From: Pelomyxa schiedti
Taxonomy: Eukaryota; Evosea; Pelobiontida; Pelomyxidae
Assembly (NCBI GenBank): GCA_020536535.1
Contig: JAHLWZ010000838.1
Span: 23,765 to 87,764, forward strand
Direction of reading: 5' to 3'
DNA: 64,000 nucleotides
Positions within the stretch are counted from its first letter, which is position 1, and each line of letters starts with the position of its first letter. This document shows positions 39,687 through 50,389 of the stretch, in pieces. Position numbers and translations under genes: made by a program. Below the pieces are notes generated by a model, which was not told the origin of the DNA, did no database searches, and saw only the letters and a program-made list of their open reading frames with translations.

Positions 39687-40308
39687 AGGTTCCTTTACCT
39701 CCTTGTTTGTACTCCTTGATCCCTCATACACTTGGAGAATTTTTTCCTTAAAAAAAGAAAATCATTATTCTCTCTCTGCACTACTTACAAATATTTATCC
39801 CACGGAAGATATTAAATTTATGGGGGTCAAACTAAGTGTGCCGAAAATCGTATCAAAATTCGTTTTCTTGGTGTCCCAACCTCAGACTCCAGGCAACCAG
39901 GGGGGAATCAGTAGCTTGTGGTTGTGGTCAAGGTTTAAGTCCCAACACAAAACTCTAACATGTTGTATACAAAAAACATATTTTCAAAATTATCCAACCA
40001 CCCAGTGCTACAACTAGGTATAACACAAAAACACACCATAAAAAATACGAATTGACTATTAGGTCTAACAGTTTCCTGTTTCAAAATACATTGAATCGCT
40101 TTTTCTTTCCGTCGATCCGGTTCTAAACTTTTTTTTTCTTATCCTTCGGAACAGATTCCAGTAAAATGTACAATCTGTTGCGTTGTCGATTTTTGGTGGT
40201 GTCGACAAAAAAAAAAGGAAATTAGTTATTTGACCCCATAATATTTACACTGTGCACATTGAACAAAGTGGTGCCTGAGCATAATACAACGCAAACAAGT
40301 CGCTCTAG
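39687..40308. other. Intergenic region between SERF and the channel gene
   Basis: These 622 bp hold the convergent 3' ends of SERF and the ligand-gated channel. The sequence is AT-rich with several T/A runs. I see no coding, RNA or repeat feature. Confidence 0.5.
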
Positions 40309-42268
40309 TTAATCGGCGGAGCCAGTCCCAACGGTGACAACGTGGGAGTCGCTGTCAAAAGCAATTGTGGGAGGGTCCTTGTTGTTGACCCAGAACTTGT
40401 GGCCCCACGCCAATTTGATGACCGAGCACAGCACGATGTGCCACGCCACCCACACCGAGCCCAGGATACTGAACCAGATCTTGTCGTACAACTTCAGGTT
40501 GTCCGGGTCGATCAGGGAACACGTGGCATTCTCCACCACGATGAGGCCCAGAGTCGTGAACGCCACGATGATGTAGAACTGTATTGGTTTTGGGGAGGGT
40601 GAATTGTGGGATATACACGCATTGGGCACGTACATCGATAACAGTCAAATAGGATATTCGGGGTAAATACGCTGACGTGGCACCTTTGAATGCCACGGCC
40701 GTGAGCAAAAGTGTCAATGATATTGACAGCCGTGTCTGTTGTAATTGTTGACATTGTGGGTAGGATACATCAAGGATATGGGATTGGGATTGGTACTTGG
40801 ACGTCAGTTGGATCAATACACGCAGAAAGAAACCCAAGGGATATAATGAAGAACAAGGGTGACATTAGATTCCCAGCGTAAAATCCAGATCGCCTCTCCG
40901 CTTCTGTTTGAATACAAAACCCTTCTGCGTTGGTTGTGGGGTCAGGCCTGATTATTATAGTCAGCCAATTAATAGACGTTGAGAGATTGTCACTTGAGCT
41001 TTTTGATTCTGGGATTTGACGGAAACCCCGTGACCCACTCCACTTCGTCACAGTCACAATCGGCGGCACCAAATCCCATGTTATATTCAAATGTCACCTT
41101 CTGGGACTGGTTTGGAGTTAGTACTTTCCAATGCTGTGGAGTTCACACCTTTTGCTTTGTTGTGTCATGGCGTACAAGGACCCTAAACACATGCCTATCA
41201 AAAGGAAAGTGGCGCATCAGAAAGTAGTCCTCAAATGTTCCAGTGAGGATGATGGTATAAAATATCTTATCCCCTTCTCCCACGGTGATGAATTCGCTTT
41301 TTATTTCTGTACAGGAATGTAAGTGCAGCAAGCCAATCATAGTGCACTCTTTTACCTGTTAGAGTTGCATTTTCAAAGAATAAGACGGGTTTCCAGACTT
41401 TTTCGACATCCAGTTTGGCACCAGTGAGGCCACTCTCCGCGTGAGATTTTAAGGCATTAGCAATACCAAGGGACCCTATCATTGTGGACTGAATTGCCTC
41501 ATGGAATGATCCTTGAGTGCCTTCTTTTATATGGGATTTCTCCTTGCAAGAGCCGAACAAAATCCTGTCAACATCCCCCATGTTCCAGCTCATGACTATT
41601 ACCAAATGCAGTCCAAAGCAATGGTTGATCAAATCCACATCCAGTTTGGAAACCTTCACTTTGTTTATGCACACAGTGACATTTGCCTGTGTCTGTGGAA
41701 GCGGTGCTCCGTTGAGCTGATCTTTGATGATGTGTCTCTCGAGAGGGTCTGCAACTCCTACTTGTTCCAGAATCGCGTCATTTGTACCCCTGGAAATAAG
41801 GAAGAAGTTTCAGTCCCCAGGTAACAAAGGGAATATTAAACAGAATGAATATAACAGGGAGTCATACACATCGATGAGCTTCTTGAGGTCATATTTCGCG
41901 TTTACCAGACCAGTGGCGTGCCTCTCAAGGCCAAAATCCCAACCATCATCAACGTGTTTGAGCCATTCTCTCAGTTGTGCACCTGGCCAAACGATTATTC
42001 ACCACAATGAAGCTATTTGGTTTTCTTTTACTTTGCAGTTCTTTTTCCTTTTCATCGGCGGTATCGTCCTTGTCCACTAGTCAAATTCCTCGTCAGTAGA
42101 TACACAAAACCAAATGTGGTCCAACTTACCAGGAGTTTTTACATGGTGGCGATGACGAGACGACAGCTTCTTGTGGTGATGGTGATGATTGTGCCTGCGC
42201 CTCGTGGTGCTCGTGTCTCTTTCGCTTACTGCATCGTAGGTAGTGCTTGCGGTGTCTTGGGAAGACAT
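40309..42268 (-). CDS. Pentameric ligand-gated ion channel (Cys-loop family fold)
   Basis: The ATG at 42268 opens a Ser/Thr/Arg/His-rich cytosolic-looking head with five His in a row. The extracellular beta-sandwich follows and contains FLMRHFPFDRHVFRV, the FPFD loop of pentameric receptors. The two cysteines of the animal Cys-loop are absent, as in bacterial channels. Membrane helices are M1 (NLMSPLFFIISLGFLSACI), pore-lining M2 (LSISLTLLLTAVAF), M3 (IQFYIIVAFTTLGLIVVE) and M4 (IWFSILGSVWVAWHIVL). A short tail ends VVTVGTGSAD. About nine introns of 45-70 bp are present. No signal peptide is evident, so the true N-terminus may lie elsewhere. Ligand and ion preference are unknown. Confidence 0.82.
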
Positions 42269-42302
42269 GACTTGTTTTTGACTCCTTATTCTTATTTTTT
42301 TG

Positions 42303-42747
42303 GTTTTCGTTCTTGCGTTGCTTGAGATGACTTGGTGATTGTGTTTTCTTTGTTATTATTTAATATGTAACTTGGGTTTCGGTTTCCGGTTAAGAAGGCC
42401 CTCTGATCAAACGCAGGGAAAGCATGTGGCGAATATTCTTCACGTGGAGAGAACATCCCTTATCTGTACCTTTCTTCAGAGGTGGAATTTTCGGGAGAGG
42501 ATTGAGGAGATTTTTGAATCGGAACACACTTCGACAATCTGTCGTGGAAGGTTTCACTAAAATTCCACCTCTGAAGAAAGGTACAGATAAGGGATGTTCT
42601 CTCCACGTGAAGAATATTCGCCACATGCTTTCCCTGCGTTTGATCAGAGGGCCTTCTTAACCGGAAACCGAAACCCAAGTTACATATTAAATAATAACAA
42701 AGAAAACACAATCACCAAGTCATCTCAAGCAACGCAAGAACGAAAAC
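42303..42747. repeat. Perfect 189-bp inverted repeat with 67-bp spacer between divergent genes
   Basis: Arms 42303-42491 and 42559-42747 are exact reverse complements with no mismatch or gap over 189 bp. The spacer is 42492-42558. The mirrored open frames on both strands here (MCFLCYYLIC...) are by-products of the symmetry. The left arm ends 34 bp upstream of the channel's start codon and the right arm ends 19 bp upstream of the next gene's ATG at 42767, so both genes receive the same upstream sequence. Confidence 0.97.
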
Positions 42748-42766
42748 TGACAGAATGCAAGTCAGA

Positions 42767-43526
42767 ATGAACATCCACCTTCAGTTGAGGGTCTGCAATG
42801 GGTTTGGGGATGCAGTGAGGAATGGCATGAAGAGGTCACTCATCGAGTCCCTTGTCAAGCAGTCAAATGGTGCCATTAGGTCGGAGCTGGGCCCTCCTGG
42901 CTTCAGAGAGAGCTTCCCGAACAACGGATGGACTGGCTTCGACTACGTCATCGACGCTCCAATCATTGTCAACGTCGAGTATGTTGTTTTAGTCCTCAAA
43001 AAATGTTTCTGTTTTCTGACATAACTGTCCCTCCAGTGCGCTTCTGAAAGCAAATGTTGGGAGATTTGCAGGGCTTGGAAAGAAGCTCCTTGGCATCACT
43101 GGCAACGGTCCCATTGCGTCAAAAATACGAGACCAGCTTGATGCGGCAATCAGGCAGAATCTGGCTGAGGCTGACTGGACTGGCCTGAGTGCCTCCCTTG
43201 AAGGCTGTAATGTTACCCTTAGGTGAAGTTGTAGAATTTGCACACTCATAGAGTGCTTTGTAAGAAAGAAACTTTATTCCACATAAACTTGTTGTTGTTG
43301 GATTTTTCAGGCGTTAAAAACAGTCTCTCAGAATATGGTTCTGAGTCAAAGAATCACCAGGGAAATCGGTGCCGAGGTGAGGAGTGAGGAAGCTAGGTGT
43401 GATTGGGCGCCACGTTGGCCAACTCATTATGGCCATTCACAGGTGAGTCGAGGTTGTGAAATAATCAAACACATAACACATGATAACAACGACACTGTTC
43501 ATCCACGTATCTCACAGAGAACGTGA
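42767..43526 (+). CDS. Unidentified protein of about 170 residues
   Basis: An ATG at 42755 or, more simply, 42767 (MNIHLQLRVCNGFGDAVRNG) starts the frame. Exon 1 includes SELGPPGFRESFPNNGWTGF and YVIDAPIIVNV. An intron of about 55 bp (42980-43036) leads to ALLKANVGRFAGLGKKLLG and GLSASLEGCNVTLR. A second leads to a last exon with QRITREIGAEVRSEEAR, and a short final exon ends at TGA 43524-43526. The first strand (IHLQLRVCNGFGDAV) and mixed alpha/beta pattern suggest a folded globular domain. I do not recognise the family. It shares its whole upstream sequence with the divergent channel gene. Confidence 0.55.
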
Positions 43527-43781
43527 AGGGCAGGAATGAACGAACTGGGATGTTACTTTCCTTCCACTCCAGTGTTCAAACAGTGCACCAATGCGGTGTC
43601 GGTCATCGTTCCGTAAACGAAACAATAATCGACGTGGCAGAATTTCGGTAACGATAATGGGCATACCGAATGGTACGAAGAAACCAGTTCCATCTGTTAT
43701 TTTCCTTTCAAATAAGAAGAATGGAATTTGGTTTTTTCTCGATTTCAACCTGTTTGCCCACACAGCTCACAATAAATTGAA

Positions 43782-45077
43782 ATGACGACGGGCGCCGATA
43801 GCATCCCACACACGGAGCTGATTTCTTCAGCACAACAAACACTCACAACATCCACGGCAATTCAACAATGTCCTCACTTTAGCGTTGAGGAGGCTCCACC
43901 ACACACAGTCACCTCAACATCTGCTTCTGCTGTTATTAATACTAGTGCATCGAGCACTACAACCTGTGGGGCAGATATGGCACCTATTGAGATCTTGGAA
44001 GCTAGGGCAGTGCATGGGACTGTTGCTACTGAAAACTCTGTGTGTTCGAACTTATTTTCTATATTATTTGTCTTGGTAATTAACAGCAGTGCACAATTCA
44101 TTACTGGTTGTACGGCAATGGTCCCAAGCACATTATTTTCCTGGAAGGTCTGGATTGCCCACACTACGGATGGGAGGAGGTCAGGATTCCATCTTATAAC
44201 GTAATACTGTACTAATAGTATCCTGGTGTTCTGAGAGTAGTAGTAACAACAAATGTTATTTTTAGGGAATCATTTACTTCTCCAACTTGAGGGACCTTGA
44301 AAATGCAGATATGTTCACTGTACTGGGAATGGATAACAGAGGCGTAGGAAAGTCAACTTCGACACCCCGGCCCTACACAACGGCATTAATGGCCAGAGAT
44401 TGCGTCGCTGTTCTCACCGCCGTTGGGTGGTGGACACCCTCCCCTCCATCAAATAAAATCAACCTTGTTGGGTTCTCCCTGGGAGGAATGATTGCACAGG
44501 AACTGTTCTCAGTCAATCCAGACAAGTTTGAGACCCTCTCATTGATATCCACATCCCCCGGGGGGCCCCATGTATGGTCAGCACTCCCGTCTGCTTCCGG
44601 AGTTTACAATATGTTCATAATGACAATAGCTTCCGATCCAGAGAGCAAAAGAAAGCACCTGATCTCCATCATGTTCAGTGATGACTTTGTCGAAAAGAAC
44701 AAGGTTGCCTCACTTTTCCCTGCGTATCACTAAATAATTCACACAAGGCTTTCGTCTGGAAGAAAGTAACGAAACGAGAGCAATTGTGTGGAGAGAGCAA
44801 TCCTGTTGGATTCAAAGGGCAAGTGGATGCGGTGATGAGCCACAATTCTCTTGATTCACTTGTAAATGCTGTCAGGTCAGCACCCTCGGTCAGAGTTCTT
44901 GTATTATGTGGCACTGGGGATGTTGTGATCAATCCAAAGAACTCAAAGAAAATGGCTGCAGCAATTGGGGCTGAAAGATGCAAATATGTTGTTGTGCCTG
45001 GTGCCGGACATCACATTAAGGATGAATGTTCTGATACAGTCAACACTGAAATAAGAAAACTCATTCTTGGGGTGTAA
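43782..45077 (+). CDS. Alpha/beta hydrolase-fold protein
   Basis: The ATG at 43782 opens a Ser/Thr-rich leader. A splice (about 44037-44088) joins it to TIHYWLYGNGPKHIIFLEGL and DCPHYGWEE, the first strands of the fold. Next are MDNRGVGKSTSTPRPYT and the nucleophile elbow INLVGFSLGGMIAQEL (GFSLGG, catalytic Ser). The acid is probably the Asp in VLVLCGTGDVVINP and the base the His in VVVPGAGHHIKDE. All triad residues are present. This resembles bacterial-type esterase/epoxide-hydrolase/lactonase relatives; the substrate is unknown. The stop is at 45075-45077, 46 bp from the convergent kinase-like gene. Confidence 0.82.
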
Positions 45078-45122
45078 TGAACGAAAAAATTTTGTTTAAT
45101 AGTGTTTTTGTTATTTAATTTT

Positions 45123-46004
45123 TTACATGTGTAAAATCTGTGAAGCTTGGTGTGCCGTTGATCTTTGTCCAAAGTTGCCAGTGGTAAGTTTAGACACAAT
45201 TTCTTGTATCTGTGCTTTTGTTGTGGGAGGGCTTGTGTGGTTATCTGGTGTGATTACTGTTGGTATAGAGTGTAGGAGGATATCTAGAAGTGTTCCCACG
45301 GCAAAGGAATCAGCTTTTGCCCAGCATACTATGTCACCACATAATGCCTCGTCCACTTCAGGGGGCATAGGCAATTTTCCCCATCGGGGCTTTCCAGTGG
45401 GAATCGGTGCCAACATTTCCGATGTTGGACATATGATTGCCAACCCGTAGTCACTGAGGTGAATGTCACCATTGGAATCAACTACGATAGTCTCTGGATT
45501 CAAGTCTCTGTAGAATGGTGGGAGGTGGGAAAGAGATGATGGGGAATTTTTACCTGTGAACAACTCTGCACTCGAGAAAAATTCCAACTACGGAAAGCAT
45601 CTGTTCAGTGATTTTCAGCAGTAAAGTGTCAGAGCATCCACGGGAACAGGTTGTGGCTAGTGTGATTCCAGCATGTGGTAACACAACACAAAGATTCAAG
45701 TTATGAATTTGTTCGCGGTAAGCTGGTCTATCATCCGGAATTTGTTGGATCCAATTTTCGGAAGGTTTGTGAACAAATGCTTGTATCGGGTAGTTGACGA
45801 GTGGAATTGGAGGAAGTGTGTGGATGACATCTAACTGTTCCCGGAATGATGATACTTCAAAGAAGAATTTTATACACACACCTGCTCCACTGTTAGTGGA
45901 TGCAGTGAAGGTGACCTCGCACGGGTCCCCTCCTAGAACTTGATTAGAGATTGGAATAAGGGAGGACTATTACCCAGAAAACATATTTTGCTAAGGTTCG
46001 ACAT
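45123..46004 (-). CDS. Divergent protein kinase-like protein
   Basis: A start at ATG 46004 (MSNLSKICF) with a 37-bp intron gives VLGGDPCEVTFTASTNSGAG and then VCIKFFFEVSSF, where the Lys of CIKF may be the ATP-contacting lysine. A later 46-bp intron splits the catalytic loop, restoring VVHRDLNPETIVVDSNGD followed by IHLSDYGLAI. The catalytic Asp of HRD is kept. The usual KPEN is NPET and DFG is DYG, so metal binding may be altered. The C-lobe is short, ending QILHM. It could be an active atypical kinase or a pseudokinase. The TPR gene upstream ends only 29 bp before this start. Confidence 0.65.
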
Positions 46005-46033
46005 ATTATCGTGTATTGGAATATAAAAAGCCT

Positions 46034-47863
46034 TTAGGTACTTAATTCCCAAGTATTCAACAAATGTTTAGAGAATACCGAAATTTTATTCGAAAATGTC
46101 CAGCATCTTATTCTAGCCAGTAGATAAAGCGTTACAAAGGGTGGTAGTTCTGTAGAGGATTGAATGATGGCAGATCCCTCGAGAAAGAAGTCCAGCCCCT
46201 TGCGGAGGAAAGACTTCGCAGAACTTTCGTCGGACGATCTTGCAGCCAAAGTCAATAGCACATCTGTACACTTTACAAGACACAGGCAATATATAAAGTC
46301 TTGAGAAGTAGTACAACTTTCAAGCATAGAGTCTAAAATTTGAGATATCCTCTCGAAATCAAACAGAGCACCTGAGAGAAGTCCTACCGAGAGTTGCAAT
46401 AAAAATTGCACTTCTGGGTCATCTGTTACAGCTCGTGCTCTGAAGAAAAAATCTCTTGCCGATTGTAGATGAGTCGGATTATCCTCAATAGTCCATAATT
46501 TCAGAAAGTACTCACCCAGATATTGCAAGTATGGAAAAGGAAAATCAGATGGGCAAACAGCCATCACTTCCATGGCTTCAGCAATTGCCTGCTTGATTTC
46601 ATCCACGGTGTTGGAAAAGGAATGGATTTGAGAGAGCATCCACTTGATATAGACAAACATATCAATAAATTTTCTGGAGCAAAATTTTGTGCCTTCCATT
46701 AGTGTGTCCACTGCCAGGGTGTAGTATGTGATTTCTCCTTGATCTAAGTACTGAAAGCAATACGTTTCCCCAATCTCATAAAGTAAGGAAGACTTTTCCT
46801 TATTCGGACTTGTGGCTAACAGACACTGGAAGAGTTCCACAGCCTGTTGGTAGAAAGACTTCGATTCACTTCCCAGAGACAAAGTACTGTATAATCTTCC
46901 TATTTCTTTGAGGCACTTGGCACGTAGAAACGGGTCCAGCTCCATGAAAGACAAGCACTCTTTTAGGTTGCTGACTGCGGCCATTATGGTGTCAAAAGAA
47001 AAAACGAAGCGTGGATGTAAAGAAGCCAAAAGCATGTGTGCCTTGTATTTTACCATGGGAGTCCCTTGATCACTGAGAGAAAGCTGACAGTTTGAAATTG
47101 CCATTCCATGTTTTTCAAGTTGCAACTTCTTGCCTTCCGCCCTCTTGGACCATTTTGCAAAAACATACGCAACCTTGTAATGCAAATGTGCCCGCCTGTC
47201 ACTTTGCTTCTCAAACTTTAAAGCCTCACCAAAAGCCGCGGCTGCCCTCTCCAGCAAGTAAATCCCATAATCGCCACTCCGCGTCCCTTCGCCGTTCTTT
47301 ATCTCCACCGCATCACCCGGGCTCCCATAATCGCCAGCAGCCCTGTGGCTCCGCCACACCTTGAGGATATTTTTCCCCAGAGACTCCTGAAGCCCGGCGA
47401 AGTACGCCGGCACACACGCCGGCGTCGCCAGGAGCCCAATGGCATCCCCTAAGTGCGAACACGCCACCGCCAAGTCGCCCCTCTCCCGATGCAATTTAAA
47501 AAGCGCCACGTAGCACCTGTGCATCTGCTCCTCAATGCACGTGCCAAACGCCGTCCTCGACGACGCCGACGCCGAAGCCGACGCCGAGGACGGCGGCGTC
47601 GGGGCGAAGATCTGGAGGAGCAGTGGCTTTGTCGACGACGAGTCCTTTAGGACCGAGAGGATCGCCAGGGACTCGTGCAGCGCCTGCATCACGTCGACGT
47701 ACCCCAAGTTGGGTGGCGACGGGGCCGGCGCCAGCAGGTCGGCGCCAGGCGTCGACGTCGACGTCGAGGGCAGCGCCGAGTCGAGCAGCGAAGTGGCCTT
47801 CTGGAACAGATCGATGTGCTGCTGCACCTCCTCCTCGTCCAAATACGTGTCTTCGTCGTCCAT
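46034..47863 (-). CDS. Intronless TPR-type helical repeat protein, about 609 residues
   Basis: The first ATG is at 47863 (MDDEDTYLDEEEVQQHIDLF); one uninterrupted frame runs to the stop at 46034. After an acidic start and an Ala/Ser/Pro-rich stretch (high GC, 47,330-47,800), the protein consists of antiparallel helical pairs with TPR-like spacing, for example AHLHYKVAYVFAKWSKRAEG, SFYQQAVELFQCLLATSPNK and LYEIGETYCFQYLDQGE. TPRs mediate protein-protein contacts; the partner is unknown. Lack of introns over 1.8 kb is exceptional here, where most genes have one every 150-300 bp. A retrocopy origin is possible, though the GC-rich start is like that of native genes. Confidence 0.75.
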   Translation of the reverse strand: MDDEDTYLDEEEVQQHIDLFQKATSLLDSALPSTSTSTPGADLLAPAPSPPNLGYVDVMQALHESLAILSVLKDSSSTKPLLLQIFAPTPPSSASASASASSRTAFGTCIEEQMHRCYVALFKLHRERGDLAVACSHLGDAIGLLATPACVPAYFAGLQESLGKNILKVWRSHRAAGDYGSPGDAVEIKNGEGTRSGDYGIYLLERAAAAFGEALKFEKQSDRRAHLHYKVAYVFAKWSKRAEGKKLQLEKHGMAISNCQLSLSDQGTPMVKYKAHMLLASLHPRFVFSFDTIMAAVSNLKECLSFMELDPFLRAKCLKEIGRLYSTLSLGSESKSFYQQAVELFQCLLATSPNKEKSSLLYEIGETYCFQYLDQGEITYYTLAVDTLMEGTKFCSRKFIDMFVYIKWMLSQIHSFSNTVDEIKQAIAEAMEVMAVCPSDFPFPYLQYLGEYFLKLWTIEDNPTHLQSARDFFFRARAVTDDPEVQFLLQLSVGLLSGALFDFERISQILDSMLESCTTSQDFIYCLCLVKCTDVLLTLAARSSDESSAKSFLRKGLDFFLEGSAIIQSSTELPPFVTLYLLARIRCWTFSNKISVFSKHLLNTWELST

Positions 47864-48017
47864 CACGTTTGGTTTTTTTTTTTTTTTTGTTGTTGTGCTT
47901 TTTGGAAGATGGACCGTTTTGGAAGAATCTTGGGATCTCGTGGGAAGATGATGGGTTGGTTTTTCTTTTGCAATTTTAAGCAGCCTGGGCTAGCTACCCA
48001 ATAGCATCACTTCTCAA

Positions 48018-50121
48018 CTAAAATTGCCACATGTCTGTAGTTCCAAAGAATGTGATACTGTCTTGGATTGTGTCTGCATTGGTGCCTTCCCAGTCAATGG
48101 GTGCGAGGTGGGAAAGGCAAGTGGTATCAACAGTGTTGGTTTCATAGCCTCCTAGAAGCCAGCTGGCTAAAACCTGAATGCCACATGGTGTGTCACTGTT
48201 AGTGACCGGAGAGTAAACAAGAGAGCCGTGTGTTGAGGTGTCCAGCATCACAAACTGTGCATTTTTGAGTATGGATTTGGGTGTGTATTAGAAGCTTTTA
48301 ATAAATGTACTTTGGCTAACGGGGAAGAGGAGAAATAGTGCATCCACAGATCAGAAGGCCAATATACGGGGGTTGCTGGGTCCAGATTGCCGTTTAGCAT
48401 GAGTAAAGGAAGGCCATCCACCTTTTAAGGTCTTGTTAACAAACAAACAGAAAAAAACCCAGATGCACAAAAAGTGTAAAAAGGTAACTTACATTGGGCA
48501 CTTTTTGTGTGTAGCCATCAAGTGGGTATCGATTCCAGAAGTCATACCAAACTCGTACCTGCACAAAATGAGACTAGAGTATGCAACAAAAAAACCTTGT
48601 AGTTCTTACCTCCACCTCAGCAAAAGTAGCAAAGTATAAACTCATACTTTGTTCCGCGAGTGTTTTTGCATCAGGAGGTGTATCAAACGACAGTAGTTCA
48701 CTTGTCTCGATGTTGATGAGTAGCAACACATTGTCTGCCGGAATTAAGGGTTCGTCACCAATGTTCAACCCCCCGCCACCAACTGGATTGGAGCATTAGG
48801 ATAAAAAATAGACGAAGGGAACAACTAAGTTTCATCAGGTGGTTCAATGCAGCAATGTCATCGGAATTGCAGCGATTTATTCTAAATACGGTAGGTGGAA
48901 TTAAAACACGAGCAACTTCATCCTCGAGAATAGTTGCAAAGAGCATTTCCAAACCCTAGAGGCTAGTGAGCAACCCAAAGTACAGAAACAAACTTTTACC
49001 ATATGCTTATTTTCCGCAAAAGGTGGAGGAAGTGGTTGGGTGAGTTTATCAAAACAAGTTGGTTCCCCCTGTGATAGAGCGTCGAATAGCTCTTGCATTT
49101 TCTGATAGGCGCAAGTGCCATCAAAAGCTGCGGAACAGAAAGTATCTGAGTCGCATCTGGCCATAAATACTCGCCCAATGTTGTTGAAATGCACATCATA
49201 ATCTATCCCTTCCATGTGCGTAGGTGAAACTACACCATCAAGGGTAACACTGAGGGGCCGGTCTTCAGTGCTATTGAATATAAGAAGGAAACGCTGAATT
49301 AGAAGAGTTCCTTCAAAAAGTGAATTCAAATTTTGTAAGGAATGAAACATGCATTTACCATAAGAAATTCCATAGAGATGCTGCTTTATACCGGGGCCAG
49401 AATTCATTTTGAGTAAGAAATTAATGTCTCGTGCGGCATTGCTAATGGTGAATTGATGCAAATTGTCTCCCATGACTTCATCCAGGTATGTGGTGCACTC
49501 CACCACGTGTGCCATATCGGGATTAGGGCAGTAGAGAGGAGTGGAATACCTGTATACAACAAGAGATAAGAAGGGAAAAACGGACAAAGTTTTGTTGAAG
49601 CATACCCAGTGCCCCTGTGATCAGGGAAAATGAGCTCAAACGTTTCATCAAGTGCGTCCATCAAATCCCAGTTGATCATTGAATTGAGCAGTGGCTCTCC
49701 AGCCTCACCAGGACCTCCTGCAATCATCCACAGCTGAGAAGTGAGCTTTGGGCTGCTACTGAGGTTTGTGAGTTTGGTGACAAACAGAGAAATATCTCCA
49801 GCGCTTGGATTAGAGTAATCCAAAGGTGCCGTAACATTTAGGCACATAATATCCCACTTTTTGCAAGATTAAAATAGAAGCCCGAAAGAATATGACTTTA
49901 CTAGTACACTATTTCATTCTTCTCTTAAACTAGGTGTTGGATACTTGAGAGGCTTTTGGTGAACTGAGTATCAGTTTCAACAGAGGGTTTTTCAGTTCAA
50001 CTCCAGGGCACCTTACCAACAAAATAGTCAACATAGTGAAGGACTTGTTGGAACAGTACAAGAACCAATCTGAGGCCCAACAGCAACTAATAACAACAAG
50101 CAACAGCCCTAAGATCCTCAT
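48018..50121 (-). CDS. Secreted TAP-like (S33) serine peptidase
   Basis: The ATG at 50121 gives a signal peptide (MRILGLLLVVISCCWA). The body begins CLNVTAPLDYSNPSAGDIS and continues with LWMIAGGPGEAGEPL (oxyanion HGGPG-like) and FPDHRGTGYAS. The nucleophile elbow is HLYGISYGKCM (GISYG). The C-terminal TAP domain has LPLLMLNGNLDPATPV (acid Asp) and FVMLDTSTHGSLVYS (base His), then CGIQVLASWLLG. This order matches tripeptidyl-aminopeptidase/prolyl-iminopeptidase relatives of family S33. Ten or so short introns are seen. An extracellular or lysosomal digestive role is likely (inference). Confidence 0.85.
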
Positions 50122-50389
50122 CACAGATGGCACTTTTTGAAAAAAATAGGCAAAAAGGCAAATTTGAACGAGCTTCGGGGTCAAACTGCCCCAACACCCC
50201 TTTTTGATGATTTGATGTGCTGCCTGTAGTGTCAAGTCTCATGTGGAGGACCGAGACTCAGCACACGAGATGTCCCTCCGTGTAATGATTCCCCATCGGT
50301 TTTACGTCTTTGGCACTCGTTGCCTGCAGGGTTGTCTGAATCTCACAGCTTTGTCAGAAATCATTTCCGGTTAAAAACCAAGGGGTAGG

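Noticed and set aside
42339-42711. Paired open frames on both strands with identical N-termini
   Set aside because: They are produced by the perfect inverted repeat and have no independent support.
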